NCBI GenBank assembly: GCA_035079385.1
Contig: JAVHKY010000028.1
Span: 2,356,001-2,420,000, forward strand
Length of the DNA: 64,000 nt
Direction of reading: 5' to 3'
Source of the DNA: Aspidiotus rigidus
Taxonomy: Eukaryota; Arthropoda; Insecta; Hemiptera; Diaspididae
Within the stretch, counting starts at the first letter, position 1. Each line of letters opens with the position of its first letter. The position numbers and the translations under genes are program-made. Below the pieces are notes generated by a model. That model saw only the letters and a list, made by a program, of their open reading frames with translations, did not search any database and was not told the DNA's origin. Positions 43,201 to 54,312 of this stretch are shown here, piece after piece.

Positions 43201-46200
43201 ATGACGGATAATTTGACTTGGTTTCGTGAGAATTTTGAGAACATCAAAATCAATGATGACAGAGTAAAATATCTGGAAGAGCTTCAGATAGCCATCAGCA
43301 ACTTGAATTCGTCTCAACTACTGCAACTTGTATCACAGCTACAGTTGGGAATCATTTTCGATTGCTTGAATACCGATGATGGGTAAGTATATTCAGAATC
43401 AGGTTATTTTGCTTCTGTTCAACTGCTTAAGATTTCGCATAATTTTACCTATTTCAGAACTCAATTGGAGCTCACCATCGCCGTTGTCAAGAAACTTTTG
43501 TCAGCATTGGATCCTCGTGAAGTTATCAGATTATATGGTCCATTTCTGGGTCGCGCTCTTGAACACCCGAATATTGAAGCCAAACGACTAGTCCTTAATG
43601 AGGTACGAATTATGAAGTGTCTCGTTAAACTTGATGTGTAGTCTCCTAGATTACAATCGTTGTATTCCAATTCCAGTTGAATAGAGCTGCACGATGTTCC
43701 GATATTCTGGACAAAATTTGCGTGGAAATACCTCTTTTACAATCGGTCATAGAGTGTATGAAAAATGAAAATCTCTCTTTAGCTTCGACAGCTATGCAAT
43801 TCCTGTTTGAATTGGGTAAATGCGATGCAGGTCTCACCGTCTTATTTTCATCACCTATGCTGGAATATTTGAAAGAAACCGCGGGTGCCAACGATACCGT
43901 TCGGTTCAGAGTTTATGAGGTATGATACTCTAGATTAAAATTCGTAATGCTGCGCTGGAAATTGTTCTATAAATCGAAAATATAACGATCCTCTTTCAGG
44001 TAGTTATCGATATCAGTTCATATTCCGAGAGAGGACTGATAGCAGCTGTTAATAGTAATTTGTTGGTCGATTTGCTAAACGAATTACAAGGCGACGATAT
44101 TCTACTTCAGCTGACGTGTTTGGAAACGGTGAAGAAATTAGCTCTTACCGATCACGGATTTATATTCTTGAAAGATAAACGAGTGCTTGACTATGTGAAT
44201 AATCGATTGAATAATCCGGATGAGCCTCTGAGCGCCCTGTTGATACCTGGTAAGAACGCTAGAAATTTTTTCGAAGAATGCAGAGCGCTTCTTACAATAT
44301 TACGAAATTCTTTTTCATCTAAAGGATTCATGAAGTTTTTCGGAAACGTTGCTCAAGTGAGACCGCGTGAGATCTTCTCTGACTACCCCAACACCATAAA
44401 TCTCGTATTTCAATTCTGTCATTCTGATGACCCAATCATGTCTAATGTGGCTTTAGAAACGATCGGCTACATCGCAACAAATCCACAAGGAAAATTGGCT
44501 CTTAATGTTCACGGTGAGTAACCTTCTGGTAATTATTTGAAATTGATGTTGTTTTCAAAATTTTCTATTGAAATTTGTACCTCTTCTTATTTAAGAATTG
44601 CAAATGCGCGATGTAATTCGTATCCTGGGTCAGATGATCGTGTCGCAAACTACCGAACGTAAAGTTATTGCTCTCAACGTACTCGCTAATATTTTACAAT
44701 TGAAAGCAAGTAAAATTTATCAATTTTACGCTAATGTAAAATAAAAATTGAAAATTTATACAATGATTGGGATGCCAGGATTATCTAAATTCCAAAGTCT
44801 TGCTTTTTCATCTCCTCATTTTCGTCCTCCTTTTTCCATTACACAGTATGATTGATAATTCCTTTTGCTGGATTACATTAAACACGTTTCATTTCTATTT
44901 GGTAGGGGAGAAATTAGTGTTTATCAATTCTCTACGTCTTTATTAGACTTTACAGAATGTTATTCAAGTTTTATTGCGAATAAATATTGCCATTATTGTA
45001 GTGTATACGCTAAAAACAAAAATCAAGTTTCGCCTTTCATGCAAGAAATTTACTTTAGATTGATACGAAATTTCTTTAATAAAATAAACTGTATAAAAAT
45101 ATGGATAAGAGGATCTAATTTAATGTTTTGATATTTCAATAACACTATTTTATCCGAAGTATTCAAAAATCAGACTATAATATCTCATTACTCTCTTGAC
45201 AATAATACGTGAATAAAGGAAGTTCTGATATTTTTATTTATTGTTCTCGACAAGACTGACCTCGATCGCTGCTGTTATTTACTTTCTCTACCCTTCTCAA
45301 AAAGTAAAATAAACATTTTGTTTGAATAAATGAATACTAAAAATGGAATATCAATAGAAGGAGAATTGGATTTTTCATTTTTTGATTAAGAGTAATGAGT
45401 ATTGATAAAGATACTTTTTTTTTACCTTTTAAGGGAACTTTCTCAGATAGTCTTCCAATGAGACGTTATTTTCCTCTCCTTATTGAAATATTAATAAAAC
45501 GGCACGTCTAATAATGTTGTGTTACTTACTCGTGTTATTCTTAAAAGAAGTCACGAACCTTTAAAAAATTTCACGTATTTTTTATTCTCCGAAACAAACT
45601 AAGATTATTGTCATAATTTTTGCTCTTGATTCAGTTATTTTCAATTTTGAAAACCTCGCATTTATTCGAAGTCGTTTTCTCTAAATTACAAAAGTATGAA
45701 AAATCAGTCGAGAGTACACTCTTCCATCTAAACAGTACAGCATTATCATCAGATGGATCTAAAAAATATAATAATTAATCATTGAACAAGAATTAGTGAC
45801 TTCTAATTCATCAAACTGATTCTTTATTCAATTTCTAATCGATTGTTTCGCATTGTTCCAGTTGGAAGTCCAAACACGAGAAAATCTTACTGTCACTAAA
45901 CATTGGTTCTTCGCGATCTCCGATAATCCTACAAAAGTTATAAAAGACGTCTGCGAGAAACCTTTCAAGGAGTTGAAGCTCGCTGGTCTGTTAGTCCTAC
46001 ATACGATTGCAGAACAGGCGTGGGGTCAAGAACTAATCCATAAATGTTCAGGTACGACTAATTCTTTGAGAGATTTCCCATCGTTGAATATACCTAGAAT
46101 CGGATTATATAATTTTCTTCGTCTTCGTTATTCAGGATTGGTCGAGTACCTTCTCGATCGGAATGAGGAAGGCGATATGAGCTGTAAGACTGCGAAGTTC

Positions 46201-46344
46201 AACATCGTTAAAACGATTTTCGAATCACCATCATCTCAATCGATTTTCCCGCAAGATATTATGACCAAATTTCAAGTACACATCCGCCAAGGTGTTATTT
46301 ACGTACAAACTAAGACTGAAATTGCTTTAGAAGGTGCCTCATGA
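43201..46344 (+). CDS. PSMD5: 26S proteasome non-ATPase regulatory subunit 5 (PSMD5/S5b), seven exons
   Basis: Exons: 43201-43382, 43458-43602, 43677-43919, 44000-44513, 44596-44705, 45862-46051 and 46136-46344. They total 1593 nt (530 residues), all phase-consistent. The protein is an all-helical ARM/HEAT-type repeat protein, close to the usual family length of about 500. Landmarks: VSQLQLGIIFDCLN, GKCDAGLTVLFSSPMLEYLK, NDTVRFRVYEV, MKFFGNVAQVRP, LKLAGLLVLHTIAEQAWGQE and LVEYLLDRNEEGDMSCKTAK. PSMD5 is a chaperone that binds the base subunit Rpt1 during assembly of the 19S particle and is absent from the mature proteasome. Six of seven start/stop and splice borders are canonical; the donor after 44705 is GC (aaa|gcaagt). 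Its 1.16-kb intron 5, exons 6-7 and 3' flank are duplicated at 49.4-51.0 kb. Confidence 0.92.
44706..45861 (+). other. PSMD5 intron 5 with non-canonical GC-AG borders
   Basis: Donor gcaagt matches the known GC-AG consensus; acceptor is tgttccag. Phase 0 on both sides (LQLK-LEVQT). No GT donor nearby keeps the frame. Confidence 0.75.
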
Positions 46345-47752
46345 GGCGCCCGTATTTTTCAAGTATTTTTGTAATAATTATAAAGATGTGTTTTTTAAAA
46401 TCGTGTTTATGCATGTCCAAGTTAAACATCATGCTCGGAAAGAGAAGACATAAAATGAATATGAAGCATTCGTTTCGTTGGTGAACAAGTTTCACCGCGG
46501 AAACTATTGGTGCTTCAAACGCTATTGATTGAAGAATGCGAGAATATCAGACGTGACAAGTTGGCCTTAGATCGGAACAGTCTGTAGGCAAAAAGTAATG
46601 CACTCCTATTGATCCATAGATAAATATAGGTACTCAAAAAATGAGGGATAATCTGATTTTTTTGCACGGTTCCGATTCAAATTTTTAGCAAGCTGTCATT
46701 TACTAATTAGGCCAAGAGTTCTTTTTCGCATTTCCAGACGCGTCCAGAATAACTACTGAATCCATTGAATCGCGAGTATAGATACATATACACCATTCGA
46801 TGACGGACGAGTGTAAGAATAAATCGGTTCTACATTAGTAAAAAAAAAGCAGTCTTCAAAAATTGATGAGAAAATAGGTAGCGGTTTTTTATTTTATTGT
46901 GGAAAAGTTTACCTTCCTCTTTGTCAATTCGGAAAAAATTAAGACCATATTATTATTCGAAAAATAATTTCAAGAGATATTTTTCAATCACTCCTGTTTC
47001 TTGAACGATTCATCAGAAAAATTCGATTTCCTCCGGAAGCTTGAAGAGCTCATTCTTGAAAGAGCAAATATTGAAGCAAAGCTGTAGATATTAGGGGTGA
47101 CTCAAATTCCTTTGAGGCTAATCTCGGTAAGTAGTGCACTCATTAGTGAGCTCGGGAGGGACATTGGGCAACATAGAAGGACTTGAGCTAACTCGATTTC
47201 AAAACAGCCTCTAGTTTCTCAGCAAGTTTACGCGAGCCAGATACAGAAGTTCGGATTTGAATTGGGTGGTACTTTTATGCAAAAATATTCTTTCTCAAAA
47301 AAAAATTTCTTTTCCAATTTGTGTTCTGGTAAGAGAATCACAGGGTGATAAGATAGCCGAGTTATTAATTGAAAATGGTAAAAAAATATATCAAAAGTTC
47401 ATATTTACAATTCTATGTACTTTTTGACGTTTGAAAACAGACTTGGGAAGCTCATTTCTTCTCTATTCACACAATCTTCACTCCTTGTGAATTGTGATTC
47501 TTACGGGAGCGAACAGCTTCAAGGAAAAACAGCAGGTACTTTTTCCTTGATTCTGACTGATTCCGTTCCGTCCGAATTCCGATCGCTGATTTGTATGAGA
47601 ATGCTCCACTAGGAGCGCTAAATTTTGCACCTTTTCGGGTACTTTTGTATAGGTACTAGAAAATTAGTTATAAAAAATTTTCTGTTTCATATCGAACTAA
47701 TAATTCTGTTATACTTGTTATAATAAGTAAAAAACTTATTAGGACTGATCGC
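46345..47752. other. PSMD5 3' flank; no further gene recognised
   Basis: 46345-46665 is the part also found in the downstream duplication. The rest, including a 65-codon frame at 47415-47612, shows no motif. Confidence 0.4.
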
Positions 47753-48377
47753 CATGGTGTTGCAGCCAGCCAAAAGCCAATTCATCTGTATTTTTGGGGT
47801 ATTTGACTACACCTTTTTCAAAGCCGTACATTTTCAGCTGTCAGCCAAAAGCTGAATTAAGCTGTGTTTTTTTGACTTTCTGCTGACGATAATTTTTACA
47901 AAAATTTCAATTTATGGTTCTTTTGACATGTAATTGTAACCCAATTGTAATTATTGGAGTTTTTGAATGAGTCAATCGACAGAATTTTTCAATCTTTTCT
48001 TTTCATTTTTCATAATATTTCTCTTACATCAAATCAATGAAAGAAGAAATCATTTTTTCCCTCTTCCCGTTTTCCCGTTTGGCATTCCTAATTCCTAATC
48101 GCTGTCCTGGGTGTCTGGCAGTAGGCTAGTGGCTGGCGACTGTATTTCTGATTTCTGTCTTACATGCGATCTTTTTTCCCCGTTGGTCTTTGGAATTTTC
48201 GAATTCCGATTTGATAATCGAATTTAATGAAATTTCAATAGGATAGTGATGTTCAACAATCAGCCGAAAGCCAGCTTTATTGTTTCGGCATGGAAAGCCA
48301 AAAGCCTAAGCTGTATTTTTCAAGGTCATCAGCTTCAGCCGAAAGCCTGAACCATATTGTTTGGCTGCAACACCCTG
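47753..48377. mobile_element. 625-bp hAT-type MITE with 8-bp target duplication
   Basis: Ends CATGGTGTTGCAGCC and GGCTGCAACACCCTG are inverted repeats (one mismatch). The flanks are ctgatcgc (47745-47752) and ctaatcgc (48378-48385), 7 of 8 identical, as expected for hAT. Subterminal AGCCAAAAGCC/AGCCGAAAGCC motifs recur on both sides. No ORF. Confidence 0.8.
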
Positions 48378-48385
48378 CTAATCGC

Positions 48386-49429
48386 TAGAAGTTTGCTCTA
48401 AAGGGCGTAGAAACTTAGAAAGATTCTTATTACTATGCGCTTTCATGGCTATTTTATGATGATCACCTTTTTGGGCAGTTTCCAAATTTTCACTTGCTCC
48501 CTCATGCAATAATTCAAAGGAAAACATCCCTGTTATCACTAGCGTGATGTCTTCAACACTTGAAATAATCAGTGTCGGAAAATTCCCAGGAACGGGAATC
48601 CCGACTGGGAATTGCCTGCAATTTGGATTCTACACTTCAAATACGTCATTTTTGGACCACCGCCAAATTTGTTTGATGATAAAAAGACTGTAATTCCCGA
48701 GAGACGAGAAAAAACTGAGCATTTGCAGAAAAGTGGCTTTTGTTGAACTACAAATGCTACCTTTATGTTTTTTTTCATGTTCAACTCAAGGCAGGTACTA
48801 ATGTCAGTTCTTCGTTCGGTGAATCTGTCAGGGTTGTGCTCATTGAATTATTGCTGATTTTCAATAATTTCTCAACTTCTTGTGCTTTTTTAATTTATTT
48901 TTTTTAATTTTTTTAATTTTTTTTGAAACCGTATGCAGAATCTAGCCCAGCGATCCGTAAAATAAATTAAGTTTACTTGTGAAAATGGATGTGAGTGTGA
49001 TACAAATAGAATAATAGTCCTACATTATCGATCTTCCCTACCGGCTCTAGACAAATGTAATACAGCTATCAATCGGCAAGAAAACTGCTTAGCTGTGTTG
49101 CACCCTATTTTCCATGCGAAGAAATTTCGAGCTCAGTTCGGAATCTTCTTCGTGATATGGATATCCGTCTACATTCATATAAAATACCATCGACTCCAGA
49201 AAATCCACATCTACTTATAGCATAGTGTACGACATTTTCCTATGTCTTTTTGCCGTCCAAGTAGCATGACGATTTGTAAAATTCTAGGTACTTCGTTTCG
49301 ATCCTAAAATTACAATTTATTTTGGTAGCGTTACAACACTGGAAAACATACTTTTTTCATCTTACAAATGACAGAATCCCAGCCCCCCGAAAAAAATTAA
49401 ATTTATCGGTTATAAATTTAGTCGGTATT
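48386..49429. other. no gene recognised
   Basis: AT-rich. An 8-T/poly-T tract lies near 48895-48925. The minus-strand frame at 48569-48784 has no recognisable domain. Confidence 0.4.
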
Positions 49430-50995
49430 CTTTTCATGAAAAAATGGACAAAAAACTCTGATTCAAGTCGATACAAAATTCCTTTAATTTTAATAAAATA
49501 AACTGTACACGTCAAAATGGATAAAAAGATCTAACTTCTAATATTTTATTATTCTAGTTCAATATTTTCTCTGAAATATTCACAAATATTAGACCATCAC
49601 TTATTCTCTTAACAATTAATAAAGATTTCATGATGGGTATTTCATATAAACGAATTAAGGAAACTTTTTCAAATAACCTAATTAGTGAGACATCATCTTT
49701 ATCTTTCTCGTAAAATATTGATAATACGTCCCTATAATTATTGTAAGTTATTACTTACTCGAGTTCATAACAGAGAGAGAGAAAAAAAACACTGACTTTA
49801 TCCAATTTTACAAATCTAATAAAATTAAGATCTGTGACCTGTCACAAGAAATTCCCCCCCCCCCTAAACGTCTTGAAAATCGTTTTTGGGATTTTTGGTG
49901 ATTTTTATCATAAAAACCAGCCCTTCTACTTGTCGTTCAGAATTTTGAACCTTTAGGGGCGGGGGGCTTGTGACAGGTCACATCTGTAGCTATTAAGTAT
50001 GCCCTATTTTCGTCATTGTTGCTCTCGATTCAACTATTCTTAATTTTAAAAACCTCGCATTCATCCGAAGCTGTTTGCTCGAAGTCATAAAATGTATGAA
50101 AAATCAGTCGAGAGTATACTCTCCCATCTTAAGAGTAAATTTAAAGAGTACATAATTATCATCAAAAGAATATAAAAAATAGAACAATTAAGCATCTAAC
50201 ATAAATTTAAGACTATAGTACAGACGTAGTCAAACAAAATAACTTACAAAATGGACTTTTCACTCGATTTCTAAACGATTGTTCGGTATTTTTCTAGTCG
50301 GAAGTCCTTTCTTGTCGCTAAATACATATTGCGGTTTTTCACAAACTCCGATAATCCTACAGAAATGACAAAAGATGTTTGCAAGAAACCCGTTAACGAG
50401 TTCAGCTCTTTGGCCTATTAGTCCTACATACAATTTCAGAACAGGCATGAGGTGAAGACCTAATTCCTGATCGTTCAGATATGACTAATTTTTCGAGATA
50501 TTTCTCATCATTTTTCCCGGTCGGATTGGTCGAGTACCTTGAATGAAAAAATCGTAAGTTCAACAACATCGTTAAAACGATTTTCCAATCACCATCACCT
50601 TGATCGATTGTTCTGCAAGACATTATAACCAAATTCGAAGTACGCGTCCGCCGAGGTGTGAGACTGAAATTGCTTTGAAGGGGCCTTGTTAGGCGCCCAT
50701 ATAATATAAAAGGTGTGTTTATTAAAACCGTGTTTATCTCTGATCCACTTTTTACGTCATGCTCCGAAAGAGAACATGTTGGATGAATTTACAAATTACT
50801 GGAGCTTATTTCGCTTCGTTGGTGAAACAAGTTTCAGCAAGGAAACTATTGGAGCTTCGAACGCAATCGATAGAACGAATGCAAGAATGTATGAAGCGAC
50901 AAGTTGGCCTAAGAACAGCACAGCCTGCGAACAAAAAATATAATTCATAAATAGATACTTGAAATATTATAGAATAACCTGATTTTAATAGGGAA
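49430..50995 (+). pseudogene. duplicated, decayed copy of PSMD5 intron 5 - exons 6-7 - 3' flank
   Basis: Similarity runs through intron (aataaaataaactgtac near 49495 matches 45080), exon 6 (cggaagtcc at about 50300; ctccgataatcctacag at 50346), exon 7 (ggattggtcgagtacctt at about 50522) and 3' flank (aaactattgg at 50842), ending near 50995. Because introns are retained, this is a DNA-level segmental copy, not a processed one. The exons carry frameshifts and deletions, and exons 1-5 are absent. A small MITE has inserted in the intron part. A 63-codon frame at 50759-50950 falls in the copied 3' flank and is not a known gene. Confidence 0.85.
49835..49981. mobile_element. 147-bp MITE with 5-bp target duplication
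   Basis: TGACCTGTCACAAG ... CTTGTGACAGGTCA terminal inverted repeats (with C/G-rich runs just inside), flanked by atctg at 49830-49834 and 49982-49986. Absent from the corresponding place in PSMD5 intron 5, so it inserted after the duplication. Confidence 0.75.
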
Positions 50996-51161
50996 CTTGT
51001 TTTATCGGGGGTTTTTTCGGAAAAAACGTCCATCGTCCGGCCAGCCGGCAAAGCTGAGAGCTCAAAAATTTTTCAAGTCCCTCTTATAGTGACAGAATAC
51101 TCAAAGAGTAGAGTAAACGAAAAACCAATTACAAAGACCGCAGATATAAAGGAGAAGATGC

Positions 51162-51195
51162 GAGATCTTTCGGTTAACAAACTATCATCGGGCAA
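51162..51195 (-). ncRNA. hammerhead-ribozyme-like motif downstream of Penelope-like element
   Basis: On the minus strand TTGCCCGATGAT is followed by a short helix II (GUU / AAC) and CGAAAG-AUC. It lies about 55-90 bp after the element stop, and its first 12 bases equal those of the motif at 2124. Helix II is weak, so it may be inactive. Confidence 0.45.
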
Positions 51196-51248
51196 AGTTA
51201 GAACGCCACTGACCCAGATACGACTCATAAAACAGAATACCAACGAGA

Positions 51249-53436
51249 TCAGGATTGAACGAGCGAGCCCTCGCGAGGTGACTCAAACTCGTAGACCAAT
51301 TCAACTAAACCTTCGTCGGGAAAATACCTGTTGAGTACGGTAATATCGTCACTGTTCAGATGACGCACTATTTCGATATTTTCCAACGCAACGCGCTTGA
51401 AGTAAGAATTCTCCTTGTGGAGAAGGGTAGCCGAACCTTCCTTGAAACTATATGACCACTGGAGATAAGGTGGTCCGCAAAGGCCGAATCACCCAAATTA
51501 CCTTTCTTCCAGGCCTTAAGGTGCTCCTCTACTCGAATTCCAAGCTGGCGACCCGTCTCGCCTATGTATACGCCGTTACAATCCTTGCACTCCAATTTGT
51601 ACACCCCGCTCCTCTCCCCCCGCGGGATGGGGTCCTTTAGCCTAACAAACAAACCCTTCACAGTAGTGAGGTTATAAAAAGCAGGCCTGAAGCCAAAGGG
51701 GCGGAGGACACGAGTCAGCTTGGATGAAAACTCGCCCAAAAACGGGAGCCTGATCCAACGTAATCTCTTATTATTATTACCACTCAGATCGCGGGGGAGG
51801 GAAGTGGTAGAATCAAGGCCCTTCCTCGTAAGTTTTTTACGGACCATACGGTCAATGTCCAAGTTGAACTCATTCACAGCGGCCAAGTGCTTAATGGTCG
51901 CCAGCTCCTTTTGGAAAGCTGGTTGACTTAGCGGAATGTTAGTCAGTCGATGAATATAACTATTGAAGGCAGCGATCTTATGAGAAAATGGACAGAAGGA
52001 CGATCCGTGGACAACTGTATCGGTCGAAGTATTTTTCCTGAATATCGCAAATTCATGGTCCCCATCTCTATCAGAGATAGTGAGATCCAGAAAGTTTATA
52101 GAAGAACCTCCAATTTCTGTAGTAAATTTTATGGAGGGATACATTTTATTCAGATACTGAAGAAACTCACCGAGGAGCTCTTGAGGACCGGTCCACGCAC
52201 ATAATATATCGTCCACATATCGGTGCCAGTAGTGGATGTGACTCAGTAGCACTTGGCCAGAGGAAAACAAGTCAACCTCAAATCTGGACATAAATATCTC
52301 CGAAACGAAAGAGCCCAAAGGAGAGCCGATGGGGATTCCTACCTCCTCAGGAAACTCGTAAAATTTCCCATTGAACTTACAGAAGTTAGGGGACCAGCAC
52401 GTATTAAGGAGGCCAAAAAATTCCTGTATCTCGTTATGAGGAAAGTTGAACTTTACAAGTAGGTCACCCATATACTGCATAGTATGGGCCTTTGGTATGT
52501 TGGGAAAGAGGCCGGCTACATCAAATGAGCAGAGGCTAGTACCCGGAGGCAAGGTAACATTTTTGAGCCTCTCGGCCAGAGAAACCGAATTTTTAACGGA
52601 GTAGGGGGACTCGTACTCGATTCGAGACTTGAACCAACGATCCAAGAACTTGGCCAGAAAATAGGCAGGGGAGGAGACGTAGGAGACGAAAGGCCGCATA
52701 GGAGTGTTCATCTTGTGAACTTTTGGCAACCCATAGAGGAGGGGAGGAACAGGGTTAGGTAGAAGCAGGGCTTTTTTGAGCGAAGAACTTTTTATGATAA
52801 ACTCACTCCCGTTCACAACCTTCCTAACCTCTTTGACGTAGTTAAGAAAGTTAAAAGAGCTATTTTCAATAGCTCCACATTGAGTGAGAACTTCTTGAAC
52901 CTTGGAAACGTAGGAGGATTTCTCCAGGACTACGATCGCGTTACCCTTGTCGGCTTTAGTAAGAATTAATCCCTGGTCCCTGACCTTCCTCCTCAGATTA
53001 TCTATCACCTCACATGCGTAATTGTTTATACGAGGGAGGGGGGTGTCGCGGACTAGTTCAGCGCAAGCTGATTGAATATTCACGCCGGGACCAATTTTTA
53101 GGCAACGACATTCGCAAGAGTTTCATCTTTAGGAAGGGGAGGTAGGCCAAATTTTAGACCCTTCTCCAACAAATACGTTTCATCTTGCGAGAATTGCGTC
53201 TGGGTGTAATTAATAATGCGGGGCTGGAAATTTTGAACAACACCATTATTAGCACAAATATTTTTGAGGGCAATAGCCTTGGAGTTCAAAAGGGAGGAAA
53301 TTTTCTTTTCTTTTTTGGCTTTGAGCTCAACCTCAAAATCCCAGCAATCCTCATTAACCTTCCGAATAAACCGATCGAACTCATTATGTCGAGCCGTAAC
53401 GTTTCGGACAGTGTCAATTCCCTCTTACAGCTTGGT
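51249..53436 (-). pseudogene. Penelope-like element, nearly complete RT plus GIY-YIG endonuclease, two frameshifts
   Basis: Reads leftward. An N-terminal part (53433-53098) has RHNEFDRFIRKVNEDCWDFE, then QFSQDETYLLEKGLKFGLPP. A one-base slip near 53095 leads into a 571-codon frame with GLILTKADKGNAIVVLEKSS, LLYGLPKVHK, GTSLCSFDVAGLFPNIP (first Asp), VGIPIGSPLGSFVSEIFMSR, YVDDIL, SINFLDLTISDRDG and RWIRLPFLGEFSSKL. The GIY-YIG nuclease follows: GVYKLECKDCNGVYIGETGR, RVEEHLKAWKKG and FADHLISSGH. A second slip near 51435 moves the end to another frame (HKENSYFKRVALENIEI), stopping at 51249. Both catalytic domains keep their key residues. Such elements transpose by endonuclease-primed reverse transcription. 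There are no EN-lacking features. The element sits between the PSMD5 copy and nrf-6. Confidence 0.9.
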
Positions 53437-54312
53437 GCTCGGTGTATAAATATAGCCTGAAAGATAGCCCCTTTGAGTAACTAAATATGCAATGCTTCAA
53501 ACACTATGAGACTCAGAATGTCTTACTCAGGTATTCTAAGTGCCTCTCCTATCATATACAGGGCCTAGCTCGGAGGTCGGAGTTTATCCATGCCCCCCTC
53601 CTATTATAAATAACTCCTAAGTCCGAAACTAAGATGTCACAATTTGGTGACTTCATAGATCTGGTATGTCAATATTTTTCAGATCCCATGTGCTCCATAA
53701 AACAGGTTTCCTGCGACCCCTCGTTTAACTCCGTTAAAGAACCCGTGAGTTTTTTCGCATGGATTTTCAGCGAGCCGCCGTTCATCAACCAGATTAAGAA
53801 CTAGGAGGAGTAAGTGCGTGATGAGGAAGATGAAAAATCACAGATCCAACAGCGTAGCCACTCTGGGTTGCCTTCATTAATTGGGTTAACCGAGACAAAT
53901 GGGAACCTGTTTCTTTGGGAGTCTCCTTTTTTATACTTTCTTCTGAATAAAGGTTGAGCTTCGTTTCTCACCACCTGAGAGTTTAAGCTCGACCGTCGAA
54001 ATCTTTTAAAATTTCTCCTTGTCAGATATAACTCGAAGGTCGAAATTTTTCCTGACGGCGTCGGCCCTCATTTTTTTCATATGATCCTCCCTCTATAATA
54101 CAGGTTCCCTGTTAATAATTGCCAGAATTCATATAAAAGAAGCCTTATAAAATTTTGTTGGAAGGGGGGGGGGGGTGAGAAGTCGAGAACCGCTGAATGA
54201 AAATAGGCCTTCTAATCGTTCAGAATAACTTTCTTCTGATGAGGATGGTTCGATTAAATCACCTTCTATCTTCAATTTAAATGTATTCTACGTAATACGT
54301 ATTTCAACTGAC
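53437..54312. repeat. low-copy degenerate repeats related to 58.2-59.1 kb
   Basis: ctcctatcatatacagggcc, cccctcctattataaat and similar blocks recur in inverted form at 58310-59040 (ataggagagggacttg). There is a G-run at 54164-54174. No coding sequence. The missing last exon of nrf-6 would be expected in this direction. Confidence 0.45.

Noticed and set aside
51452..52462. Plus-strand frames over the Penelope element
   Set aside because: Antisense of a 571-codon frame with complete RT and GIY-YIG motifs.
53385..53425. GAAACG with an upstream CUGUAAGAG on the minus strand, looking like a hammerhead before the Penelope element
   Set aside because: The same bases encode an open Penelope N-terminal frame (DTVRNVTARHNEFDRF), and the core needs an insertion to fit.
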